NCBI RefSeq assembly: GCF_030052815.1
Contig: NC_079496.1
Coordinates: 13,593,100 to 13,657,099 of the forward strand
Source: Hevea brasiliensis
Taxonomy: Eukaryota; Streptophyta; Magnoliopsida; Malpighiales; Euphorbiaceae
Direction of reading: 5' to 3'
DNA length: 64,000 nt
Every line of letters starts with the position of its first letter. Positions within the stretch are counted from its first letter, which is position 1. The notes below the pieces were generated by a model, which ran no database searches, was not told where the DNA came from, and was given only the letters and a program-made list of their open reading frames with translations. Both the position numbers and the translations under genes were made by a program. Below, in pieces: positions 23,839 to 34,286 of this stretch.

Positions 23839-24205
23839 AGGAGACCAAAAGTGACTGTCTTCAGTCTACAGTCAATCATGGCATGATGCCTGGCTAACCA
23901 ATCCATGCCCAAGATAATATCATACTCTCTGAAGGGCATCTCAATCAAGTCTGACAGGAAAACATGTCCTTGGATCACCAAAGGACAGTCTCTATAAATT
24001 CTGTTGACCCGGACCTCTTGTCCTAATGGACTAGTTACTAGCACCTCAAAACCCATTTGCACACATGGAACAGCAAGTGAACTAACTATGCTAGCACTAA
24101 CATATGAATGGGTTGAACCCGGATCAAACAACACAAATACTTCTTGATCAGAGATAGAGAATGTACCAGCTACCACATCAGAAGTCTTAGCCTCTTCTCA
24201 CTGTC
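23820..24205 (-). pseudogene. Tekay B aspartic protease
   Basis: The frame has VLFDPGSTHSYVS, the plant gypsy protease motif with the catalytic Asp (Asp-Pro-Gly variant rather than D-S/T-G), then [20 protein letters not shown] and IILGMDWLARHHAMIDC. It is cut off from gag by a stop and frameshift near 24180-24205, and from RT by a shift near 23830. The same region opens copy A at the window start. Confidence 0.88.
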
Positions 24206-25470
24206 TCATTGTGTAGACTCTGGCTGAAGCACTTCCTTGCCTTGATTGACCAATCTGCACTGATCGCCTAAAGCAAAGGCTCTACCTCTGCCTCTTCCTC
24301 TGCCAAATGACTGTGAACCTCTGGGAGCAAGACTCTGAATAGATCCCTCGGCAGTAGTAGGAGCTGGACCATATCTCGGAGCACTAGTACAGTCTCTTGC
24401 TAAATGACCCTTGCCTCCGCAGTTAAAGCAGGCTCCAGTGGCCCAATAACACTCCCCCCCATGAATCTTGCCACAAGTCTCACAGGGGCGGGCAGAATGT
24501 GAACCCTCGCCGATCGCCGACTGCACCTAGGGGTCTCTGTCCAGAGAATCGGCCCCTACCAAATCTTCCACCTCGACCCCTGCTGGGTCCACTAAACTTC
24601 TTTTTCTTTCCAGAGGTAGCACCAGAACTCTGTTCAACTGATTTTTCCCCCTTGTCTTTTTCTAATTTCTCGGCTTTTTCCTTCACTGGGGTTGCTTCTG
24701 CTTCAACTCTCTCCAGTTCAAGTGCTTGAGACATAAGTTCTGAGAAGTTGCTGTGTCGAAATCTCACAACTTGCATCCTTATGCTGGGCTTCAAACCCAT
24801 CTCAAATCTCTTGCACCTTGCCTTGTTGGTAGTAAGGAGACTCTCCGCATAGTGACTCAAGCGGGAGAACTCCCTCTCATACTCTGCCACTGATCGATTT
24901 CCTTGTTTCAAACTCAAAAATTCTTGCAGTTTCTGATCAACATATGCATCTGGGATGTATTTCTGTCTAAACTCTCTGATGAAGTCATCCCAGGTCAGCA
25001 CTGGTGGTTCAGCCAAGCTGTTGGGGATGGTCTTCCACTAGTCATACGCATCCCCTTGCAGTAGCGACACAGAGTATTCAAACTTCAGCTCATCTTGGCA
25101 GTGCAACTTCTTAAATACTCTGTCCATTCTTTCAAGCCATTGCTCTGCCTCTAAAGGGTCCACTGTACCCTTAAATTCTGCAGCCCCATACTTCAATAAT
25201 TTATCATATTTTCTGGCTAGAGGCAGTGGTTGTGCCACAGGTGTTTGGGGTGGAGCTTGAGCAGGCATACCCCCAGCCATTTGTTGAAACATCGCAGCCA
25301 TCTGCTGTGCGAACTGTGCAGAAAACTGCGGCATTTACGGGGCTGGTGCTACGGATCCACTGACATTCGATAAAGCTGGGGCTTCCCCTTGTGCCTCAGC
25401 TTCAACAGACTGCTCAACTGAGCGATCCCCTTCTTCTATTTCAGTCTGAAGTAGGGTATCTCCTTAACAA
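24206..25470 (-). pseudogene. Tekay B Gag
   Basis: Three pieces of one Gag. The N-terminal piece from about 25470 is acidic (EIEEGDRSVEQSVEAEAQGE) and meets a TAA just before MPQFSAQFAQQMAAMF at 25334. The capsid part (KYGAAEFKGTVDPLEAEQWL, then DDFIREFRQKYIPDAY) is broken by a TAG at 25035-25037 where a Trp codon is expected. It ends in a basic Arg/Gly-rich linker and a zinc knuckle CFNCGGKGHLARDC (C-x2-C-x4-H-x4-C) after a shift near 24500. It would assemble the particle and bind the RNA if intact. Confidence 0.88.
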
Positions 25471-25605
25471 GTAACACATGGAGATTTCCCTCCGTTAGTT
25501 CATATTCATGATGTAATGCACTGTATTTAACAATTATGGACATTGAGCAGTTGTACTTAACAAGAAAGACACAAATTTATATGTTAAAACATACTTCAAA
25601 AACTT

Positions 25606-25617
25606 GCTCTGATACCA
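25606..25617 (-). other. Primer-binding site of Tekay B (initiator tRNA-Met)
   Basis: TGGTATCAGAGC on the minus strand is complementary to the 3' end of initiator tRNA-Met. It lies 8 bp inside the 5' LTR, separated by the leader TGTTTTAG. Confidence 0.92.
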
Positions 25618-25989
25618 CTAAAACATGTCACACCTTATCCCTTTGTAAGGCATAACATGATCCCGTAGAATACCTAATGAACTACCGCACTTCACCTACC
25701 GATAGCTCATTAAGTACCCTACAAGGGATTTTAAAACAATTTTCTTATTTTTGATAAGTGGTGAGCATTTTCTAATAAGTATTTAAAATATTAATTAGTT
25801 TTAATTTCAACTAAATGTTTTAAATACTTATTAGAAAATGCTCACCACTTATCAAAAATAAGAAAATTGTTTTAAAATCCCTTGTAGGGTACTTAATGAG
25901 TTATCGGTAGGTGAAGTGCGGTAGTTCATTAGGTATTCTACGGGATCATGTTATGCCTTACAAAGGGATAAGGTGTGACATGTTTTAGT
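25617..25989. repeat. 172-bp inverted repeat at the end of Tekay B 5' LTR
   Basis: Arms 25617-25788 and 25818-25989 are reverse complements with about one mismatch seen, around a 29-bp spacer. The arms are the terminal part of the LTR plus the 8-9 bp leader up to the PBS. In the 3' LTR the equivalent place holds about 300 bp of ordinary LTR sequence that is missing here, so the inverted copy has replaced it. Confidence 0.9.
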
Positions 25990-28900
25990 ATATATTCATC
26001 ATACTAAAATTTACATTCAGAAAGTCCAAACTAAAGTTTATTACAAATTTTATACAGATTTTGTACAAGCTGCTCAAAACCCATCTTCACATGTCCATAC
26101 ATTTCTGTGCATTACATACATCAAAATAAATATTTACGATCAGGGTATAAATTATACCTGATAGCTTCAAAGCAGAACGATCCTCAATCCTCAGCAGCTC
26201 AGTCTGTTGCTCCTCTAGTCTCTGTATCTGCGACAGCAATAGAAGCTATCGCTGAGTACTAGGACTCAGTGGTGCACAACATACTAAAATAATCTTTATG
26301 CAAAACTTAAATCACATTTACTCAAAAATTTGACTAAACATGAGCATTAAACACAAAACATAAATTATGAGATTTTAATGCAAACCAAGTTCATTTCAAA
26401 GTATCAAAACACATTTCATAAAACCCACAGTTAGATCATGCCATTCGAAACAAATAGAATCTCAATAGCCAGAGGCTAAAGAGAAATCACATCACAAGGC
26501 TAGCTAGCTCAAATATATGGATATCCATTCACATCCTCTTCTACTGGCACACCTCAACACTTCTCCAGAGAAGGAATCAAAATTCGAAACTAATTACCCC
26601 CACTAGTCGTGCTAGTGAGGTGTTCAAATATATGGTCATGACACTGTGGTTTCAAAACTTATCTTAACAATTTGCTAAACATTGTCATTTCAAATATACA
26701 CAATAACTTTCACAATTTAAATCAAACATCATAAGAATGCCATAATCCAATATTTCACATTATTCAAAACGATATGCAAAAGATGATTATAAAAGTATAT
26801 GTTGTGCACAAACCTCAAACGAGTCGCCTGTTGGCCTTGACTCGACTCCTCGGTTCTGTCGGTATTCTTTTCCACTGAAACACGAAATTTTCTAATGTTT
26901 CAGTACTAAAACTTAAAATAAATCCAAAATAAACTTAGCTCCACATTTACCTAGCTCTAACGTGTTAAATTCGACGTTCTCGAAATTTTGTGTTTCAGGT
27001 TACTATTCACTGCACTATTCCAGTCAAATAGTTGACTTTTTAAGGCTTAATAGGTATGGGAACTCCAACTTCACCCACATACCACATTTTGGTCATTAAA
27101 CTTGTTGGTTTTGGTCATTTTCTCAAAGCTTAGGTTATTTTGGCAAAATTGCCAATTTTCGGTTTTGGTGCTCCGAAGTTGCACTGTTCCATTGGTCGAT
27201 CTACTGTTGGAATTTGACAAAACTTCCTTCATAGAAAATGTTTCTTATTGTCTTAAGTGTATTCTCATTTTTGGATCACCTCAATCGGAGTTTTGTAACT
27301 CAAGTTATAGCCAAAATAAATTTACTGTTCACGTGCACTGTTCATACTGGTATCTGGGTTCTGGCAGATTTTTGGTCCAACTTTGTTCAATAATTTGGTC
27401 AAGTTAAGTTCATAATTTGGCCTAACTTTCTTCACATGAAATGTTCTACTATGTCTTAGGTTTCCATCGGTTCAAGAATCGCCTAAATCCGAGTTTCCTA
27501 GAGAGAGTTATAGCTCTTCAAACATTACTGCTCAAATGGAATTCTGCAGAATCGCAGGTACAGTAACTCAACTTTGCTCAATTATCTGAATGGGTTAATG
27601 GCATAATTTGGGGTGATGTTCTTCATGAAAGTTTTATATCTATATCTCCTCTAACCCCTGGCCAAATTTCAGGTCAATTTGACCTGTCTAGCTCGAGTTA
27701 TGACCAAATGAACAGTTACTGTTCATTTAGTCAGTTTGTGCAGTGGCAGCCTGCTCTCATTTCACTTTGGTCAATTGGTTCACCAAGTTTTAGTCTGTTT
27801 TTGGCCATGGTTTCTTAATGAAAATTGTGCTATTTTATGTCTATTTTCATCTCCAATTAGTGGCATATCAATTTGATTTGTAAAATTTGAGTTTTGGTCC
27901 TTCAAAGTGGGTTTGGTCATGCTGCCAGCAGCATGACCATTTGACCTGCGAATTTGGTTTCCATTCTCACAATTCCCATACATTTCCTTTGGTCATTATT
28001 GACCATTTTTCAGTCCACAATTGGTCAAAGATATCATTTATGCATTTCTCCAAAATTTTGGTTCACAAACCCTAAGTGCCATAAACCCTAATTTCTAATT
28101 TATTAAAATTCATCAAATCAAAGTGTGCCAATCACATCTACTTGCTCAATTAGGCTTGTATACACATTTACTTGAACTAAAACATATCAACACTTCACAA
28201 TCCCATGACTGGCTGAAATTTACATCTTTGTTCTCATACATAATTTTCTCAATTTTTCATGTTATTCTATCCATTTTTACTCTAATTCAAACATTTTTAC
28301 TTAAAGAAAAGGTTGGATCAACTTACTTCAATTGAAGTTTTTCCAAAAGCTCCAATTCTTCTAATTTCTTCTTTCTTTTTGTTCTCAATAAGCTTGTCAA
28401 GATCCAACAATAAGATTTACATAAGAAATTTGTGGGATTTATGGGGTTGATTCAAGCTTTAAAAGCTTGATTTTTCATGGCTATGGAGGAACAAATGAGA
28501 AAAGAGAGGGAGAGAAAGTGTGGACAGGAATGAAGAAGTAATAAATTTTTTTTTCTTTTTCTTTTAAGTATTTTGTCTTTAAGAAGACCATAAATTCCAA
28601 TTTAATTAATATTTAATTAATTTTTTATGACATCATTCATGATGTCATCACCTTTGATTTTTTTAACTTCTTTCCTTTTTTTTTTCTATTTATTTTTTTC
28701 TATTAGTTCTTTAATTTAATTCTCGATTCTGAAATTTTCTTTTCTCCGACTTTATTTGACAGTTAGGTCAGGAGTCAGCTCTCGGGGTCAATTGACCAAA
28801 TTGCCCCTCGCTGGTTCATCCCGGTTTGCAAATAATCCAATATTTCTTCCGGCTCCCTGACCTAATTATTTGACTGACTTAACAGTTCTTTTTCATGATT

Positions 28901-29207
28901 TTCTCTTTTCCACTGTGTCCATAAGGGTCCTAAGGACCGCAGCGTCACTTTTTACGGTTCGAAATTTGAGTTTAAAACGACTTCGCAGTCGTTCCCGAGG
29001 AGGTCACTCATCGCTGTGACTCTCGCTGCTTAACCTCTTATGTTCTGCTTTTTCTTATTTATGGTTAACTAATTAAACATTACTAATTATTTATGTTTAT
29101 GGCTTCTCAAGTTGTCTTAAGTGTGGCCTTAATCCCATTAATTGTCCGGACCGACACCGGTCACCGGAACAGTGAAATATACCAGGCTATACAACGGGGG
29201 TGTTACG
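25626..29207 (-). repeat. 5' LTR of Tekay B with rearranged end
   Basis: In element sense it starts at 29207 (normal terminal TG complement now reads CG) and ends GGTGTGACA at 25626. From about 26010 to 29207 it matches the 3' LTR nearly base for base. Differences cluster in a few GC-rich patches (26190-26240, 27330-27365, 28800-28830, 29020-29035). Confidence 0.93.
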
Positions 29208-29212
29208 GGGCC
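29208..29212. repeat. Right TSD of Tekay B (GGGCC)
   Basis: Perfect match to 17085-17089. Confidence 0.85.
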
Positions 29213-30986
29213 AATTTATTGTAGAGCTCCAACATTTGAATTTCTTGCTGCTTTTGCTCCTTCTTAAGAGATGAAAATCTCTTTTTAAGCCTCTTTTCTA
29301 GCTTCTTCTGCTGTTTGACCTGCTGTTTACCCAGAACATCAATTTTAACTTCTAACCCCTTTAAGGTTTCAAGAATTTCTATGGTTTTAATTGGAGGAAC
29401 AGATGGTTGGGCAGTGAAGCTGGCTATTTTGCATTCTAAGGATCTTAAAAGGGATAAAATTTCTGATGGAAACTGCTATTCAATAGCTGCTTAAGGTTCT
29501 TGCACAGGTTCTGCTGGTGCATATGCACTTAGTGCTGCAGAACCACTAGCATCACTATGCTGCTGTAACGATACATAAGTGTGCCCTTTCTTCTCACAAA
29601 GATCCATGTGAAGCAATATTGTACTGTCTAAAAATGACTCACCAGAAACTGGCACAAGCTTATATAAACTAGCATCAAAGCCAAAGGAATTGGCTATGGT
29701 AGTTATATAACCTTTAAAAACTATGCTACCTGTGGTGTGCCTTGTGACAGTTTGGTGCCAATGAGTAGCTAAAAAGTAGGTTGAGCTAACTGGTTTTCTC
29801 TCCTTCATACACCACAAGAAAAATAAGTCTCCAGCACCCATAATGCTATTACTGTGCCCTCTGCCTAAGACAGTGTAAGAGATAAATCTATGAAGATATT
29901 TCAATATAGGATCCACTATCCTCGTTGCCTTTGCTGTCCTCTGCCTATAATAACCTCCATAAGGAGCAATTTCCTTCCAGAATTTAACAGGATCATAGAT
30001 GGTTTGTTGCCACTCAATATTTTTATATCCAACATCCTGAAAACCAAAAATTGCGCTCATAGAGCCCATATCTAACTCTCTATCTATACCAGCACATCTG
30101 AAGCAAATTACATCTCTATGGCTAGGGATAGTAGGTTTGAAATTCAACCTTTGGGAACTCAAAAACTTCCAAGTCAATTCTTTATACACTGGTTCCCTAA
30201 TCTTAGCAAACTCAGTCTAATTGACAGTATCTAAATAAGCAAACATAGAGTCATAAATTCCTAATTCTCTTAAAATTTGCTCATCCATATATTTATTTGC
30301 TGAAATGGGCTTGGAGGCTAAATTCTCATATGTATTTTTCACATCTATGTCTTTGAAAGCCCAAGGTAATGGAGAAGTTACCTCCTCTATGTCATCGACA
30401 AATCTCAAGGTCTTCTTTGAGGCCTTTGGCGGTGAGAAGATGTCAAGGGTGGCTGAAATACAGGGATTGGAGAAACTGGTGATGAAATTGATGATGCTGA
30501 CCTTGTTTGCTTACTGATTGGTTTTAAGGAGACCCTAGGTGAAGATTCTAAGTCCATAGGAATAGGGGATGACCCTTTTCTTTTCGCAACAGAGACTTTC
30601 TTGGTTCTAGCCGCAGCCATTTTTATTTTGGTTTTAGGTTTGGCTTGAGTTGGCGTAGGCTGAGGCATTGGTTCTTGAACTTGGGTTTCGGTAATGGGTG
30701 TTTAAATAGGGGTTTCAATGGCAGGGGCTAGGATAGGGGTTTCTATGGCGGCTTCATGTTATGGTGTGAGAGGTGTGGGCAGAATGAGGGAGGGTGTTTG
30801 GTCTTTGGGTAGTGGTGGTGAAGGTGGTGGTGGCGGGCTTGGTGGTGATTGTGGTGGTGGTGGTGGGCTTGGACTGGGGTTAGGGTTTGCACTAGCAGAA
30901 GGTGAAGAAGGATTTCCCATTTTTTGTTTGGCAAATGCTTTGGATTTTCGGGGTTTGTGGGTAGACCAAACCCTAGTTCTCACCAT
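29213..30986 (-). pseudogene. Athila ORF-1-like (env-position) protein, N-terminal and central part
   Basis: It starts at 30986 (MVRTRVWSTHKPRKSKAFAK) and passes through a long Pro/Ser tract, where the frame shifts. Basic sequence (MAAARTKKVSVAKRKGSS) leads to the conserved domain: ILRELGIYDSMFAYLD, ICFRCAGIDRELDMGSMSAI, YLHRFISYTVLGRGHS, DLFFLWCMKERKP and TGSIVFKGYITTIANSFGF. This matches the Athila ORF-1 / plant retrotransposon protein family as I know it. A stop at 30215-30217 and another at 29491-29493 break it. A Lys/Gln-rich helical segment (LGKQQVKQQKKLEKRLKKR) leads to the Tekay B insertion, and the code resumes at 17084. Placed between integrase and 3' LTR, it holds the position of the env-like ORF. 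Function is unknown. Confidence 0.8.
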
Positions 30987-32196
30987 TAAATAGGAAGAAA
31001 TAATCCCTTTAACTTCCCAAGAAGTGCTTGAAGGTATGGTGGAGAGTGTGGTAGTGTGCTTTGATTTTTTGGGAGAGACAATGGGATAAAAGTGGCGGAA
31101 GTTTAAGACTTTTAAAATTTAGGGCAAACAACTGGTGGCTTGGGGTAATGCTTGGGGTCTGCACAAAATTGTTGAAGGTTAAGCATGACTTGCATAGGGT
31201 ACAGCTTAGGGTAAACATGCAGTAATTATTGAACTAAAAATTCTAGGTAATGCTTAGGGTCTGCACAAATTTGCTTAAGGTTAGGCAAGATTTGCATAGG
31301 GTACAGCTTAGGGTAAGTAACATCATCAGCAAATTTTGGCAAGTTTTGGGAAAATTTGTGATTTTCCTTACCAAAAACAGTCCAAATGCTATGGAATACT
31401 ATCATGACCTTCAGCAATTATTAAATACACATAAACACTATAAAATTGAAGAATTTAAGCTCATCATCTCTCAAAACTTATCAAGCATAATACAAGCATG
31501 TGGGAATTGAGAGACAAATAGCTTAAATTAGGCACAAATTGTGATTACCCTTTGCAAACTTAATGAAATGGTCTTATTCCTAAGCTTATACCCAAGACAC
31601 ATTTTCAACAACATTTGAGACAAATTCCAAGCATTCAAAAATTGCAAAAAAGACATAGAAATTGACTTCTTAAGCAACATGAACAGTAGCATAAACAATA
31701 ACTTAAACAAAAATGCAAATTCTAATAAACTATAAGAACTATATATACACTAAAAAGTAAAACTCAACAATCACTATTTTTGCACTTCAATAAAGCTCAC
31801 ATCAGTCCTAAATATCAAAATTGATCCTCATTCAAGTTGCATTTCATAAAATTTACACAAGACACAAAATCAAACATGTCCTATCAAGTAGATTTCAATA
31901 TCAACAATTTAGCACAAGTTTAAAAATATTAATGTTCACAGGGACTAGATAAATGCAGGAAGTTCCTTTATACTTGCTACCCATCAATTCTTCCCTTTTT
32001 TGGTACAAGTCTCAATTTGCCCAATTTTTATGAATGACCTACAAAAGATAAACAAATGTCTTTTTTTAGTTTAATGAGGGTAAAAACTAAAATGAAATGA
32101 AATGGAAAATTAATAAACTATAAAAGGATACACTTGGGTTGCCTCCTAAGAAGCGCTTGTTTAAGGTCTTATGCTTGACCTTCCACTCTAAATCAC
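30987..32196 (-). other. Athila spacer between integrase and the extra ORF
   Basis: No conserved reading frame. The 31130-31320 part repeats motifs (gcttagggtaa, gcttaaggttaggcaa) of the kind seen in this element's LTR palindrome array, including a direct repeat of about 70 bp (31140-31210 against 31245-31320). The promoter of the extra ORF would be expected in this stretch, but I cannot point to it. Confidence 0.5.
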
Positions 32197-33566
32197 CTAA
32201 ATATCCCCAATTGGGGAACTGAGCCGTGAAACCTCTAATACCTTTTGTGTGGGCTCTCCAACAATATAATGCTTTAATCTTTGCCCATTAACTTTGAAAG
32301 TACCTGAGGTTTCATTCCCTATCTCCACAGCTCCATATGGATATACCTTTGTAACAGTGCAAGGCCCTAACCATCTTGACTTCAATTTTCCAGGAAATAA
32401 CCTTAACCTGGAATTATATAAGAGAACAATATCTCCATCTTGAAATTCTTTCCTCCTAATGTGCTTATCATGCCATCTCTTAGTTCTTTCCTTGTAAAGC
32501 TTGGCATTTTCATAAGCATCCAGTGTAAGTTCCTCAAGTTCATTTAAATGCAACATTCTCTTTTCTCCTATAGTTTTTAAGTCAAAATTCAATGTTCTTA
32601 TAGCCCAATATGCTCTATGCTCCAACTCTAAAAGTAAATGACAAGTTTTCCCATAAACTAATCTAAAAAGGGTGGTGCCAATGGGAGTTTTAAAAGCTGT
32701 CCTATAGGCCCAGAGAGTATCATCTAACTTTAATGACCAATCTTTTCTTGAATTGTTCACTGTTTTCTCAAGAATTTTTTTCAGCTCTCTATTTGAAATC
32801 TCCACTTGACCACTAGTTTGTGGATGGTAGGGTGTTGCAACCTTATGCATAACTACATATTTTTGTAATAATCTCTCAAATTGATAGTTGCAAAAATGAG
32901 AACCTCCATCACTTATAATGGCACGTGGAGCTCCAAATCTTGTAAAAATGAACTTCCTACGGAATTTGACCACAGCTCTAACATCATTAGTTGGAGATGG
33001 TATAGCTTTAACCCATTTGCTCATATAATCTACTCCAACCAAGATGTACTTGTATCCAAAGGATAATGGAAAGGGTCCCATAAAGTCAATGCCCCACACA
33101 TCAAATAGTTCCACTTCCAATATGTTTTGGAGGGGCATTTCATCTCTTTTTGAGATATTTCCCATCCTTTGACACCTATCACATGCATTTATAAACTTTT
33201 TACATCTCTAAACATATGTGGCCAAAAGAACCCTGCTTGAAGAACTTTTTCTGCAGTCTTTGTAACATTCATATGACCCCCATAAGGTGAAGAATGGTAA
33301 TCTCTAATGATATCCCCTATCTCCTCATTAGCTAAACATCTCCTAAGTAGCCCATCTCCACACCTCTTAAACAAAAATAGCTCTTCCCAATCATAATCTC
33401 TCACATCAAAAAGAAATTTCTTCTTTTGCTGCCATGTTAGATCAGGTGGAAGGATTTCACACACCAAATAGTTCACAAAATCTGCATACCAAGGTATCTT
33501 TGCACTAATGGTTGCCAACAGCTGCTCATTAGGAAAATAATCATCTATTGGAAGCTCTTTCCCCAA
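32197..33566 (-). pseudogene. Athila integrase
   Basis: From 33566: the zinc finger starts with DYHSSPYGGHMNVTK. A one-base deletion near 33188-33195 breaks it just before the cysteines ([11 protein letters not shown]). The core follows in frame: [20 protein letters not shown] (first Asp), [17 protein letters not shown] (second Asp) and [19 protein letters not shown] (Glu), so the DDE triad is still encoded. The C-terminal part ([20 protein letters not shown], then [20 protein letters not shown]) is the GPY/F-like domain. It ends at a stop at 32197-32199. The frame overlaps the RNase H end by shift, so it is not continuous. Confidence 0.92.
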
Positions 33567-34286
33567 ATTATCTCCTTGTTCTTCCTTAATTTGGATAAAT
33601 GATCTGCTACTACATTTTCTACTCCTTTCTTGTCCTTAATTTCCAAATTAAACTCTTGAAGGAGTAATACCCACCTTATCAACCTAGGTTTAGCCTCTTT
33701 TTTTCTGAAGGAGATACTTGATAGCTGCATGATCTGTGTACACTATTACCTTAGACCCCACAAGATAGGAACTGAATTTATCTACTATAAATACCACTGC
33801 CAAAAACTCTTTCTCTATAGTAGAGTAATTTATTTCAGCATCATCTAAGGTCCTACTTGCGTAATATATTACATACACCTTCTTATATTTCCTTTGTCCT
33901 AAAATAGCCCCAATGGCATAGTCACTAGCATCACACATCAACTCAAAAGGTAATGACCAATCAGGTGGCTGCATAATAGGAACAGATATCAAAGCTTCCT
34001 TTATCCTGCAAAAAGCATTCATACAATCAGTATCAAAATGAAATTTTACATCTTTACTCAATAAATTAGTAAGAGGTTTAGAAATCTTAGAAAAATCCTT
34101 GATGAATCTCCTGTAAAATCCAGCATGCCCCAGAAAACTCCTTGCTCCTTTCACAGATGTTGGGGGTGGCATTTTCTCAATAATTTCTACCTTTGCTTTG
34201 TCCACCTTAATACCCCTGTTTGACACAAGATGTCTCAAAACAATTCCTTCTTGTATCATAAAATGGCACTTTTCCCAATTCAAAAC
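33545..34286 (-). pseudogene. Athila RT thumb and RNase H
   Basis: It resumes after solo LTR C with VLNWEKCHFMIQEGIVLRH, the RT connection. GARSFLGHAGFYRRFIKDFS and RNase H follow: Asp in FELMCDASDYAIGAILGQ, Glu in NYSTIEKEFLAVVF, Asp in [17 protein letters not shown] frameshift near 33700 moves to [20 protein letters not shown] and [10 protein letters not shown], which carries the last Asp. The four acidic residues are encoded but not in one frame. Confidence 0.9.
34282..34286. repeat. Left TSD of Tekay solo LTR C (AAAAC)
   Basis: Perfect match to 39835-39839. Removing the LTR and one copy restores the RT codons QRCEEFNLVLNWEKCHFM (minus strand, apart from point changes). Confidence 0.85.

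Larger units (their letters stand above)
17090..29207 (-). mobile_element. Ty3/gypsy Tekay-type chromovirus, copy B, both LTRs
   Basis: LTRs of 3664 bp (3' LTR, 17090-20753) and 3582 bp (5' LTR, 25626-29207), PBS for initiator tRNA-Met, gag, protease, RT, RNase H, integrase and chromodomain, with a perfect TSD GGGCC. Large blocks of the two LTRs are identical to the eye, so the insertion is young. It is inserted in the extra ORF of the Athila element. It still has frameshifts and stops in gag, before protease and RT, and in integrase, so it is not autonomous as read. The 5' LTR has an unusual inverted duplication at its PBS end. Confidence 0.95.

Noticed and set aside
23432..23854. 140-codon plus-strand frame
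   Set aside because: Antisense of the Tekay B RT region; codon pattern follows the RT frame.
25606..25617. tRNA-like match
   Set aside because: Only 12 bases complementary to initiator tRNA-Met at the PBS position, not a tRNA gene. The same holds at 48934, 43398 and 60579.
30718..30993. Glycine-rich plus-strand frame
   Set aside because: It is the complement of the proline-rich tract of the Athila extra ORF.
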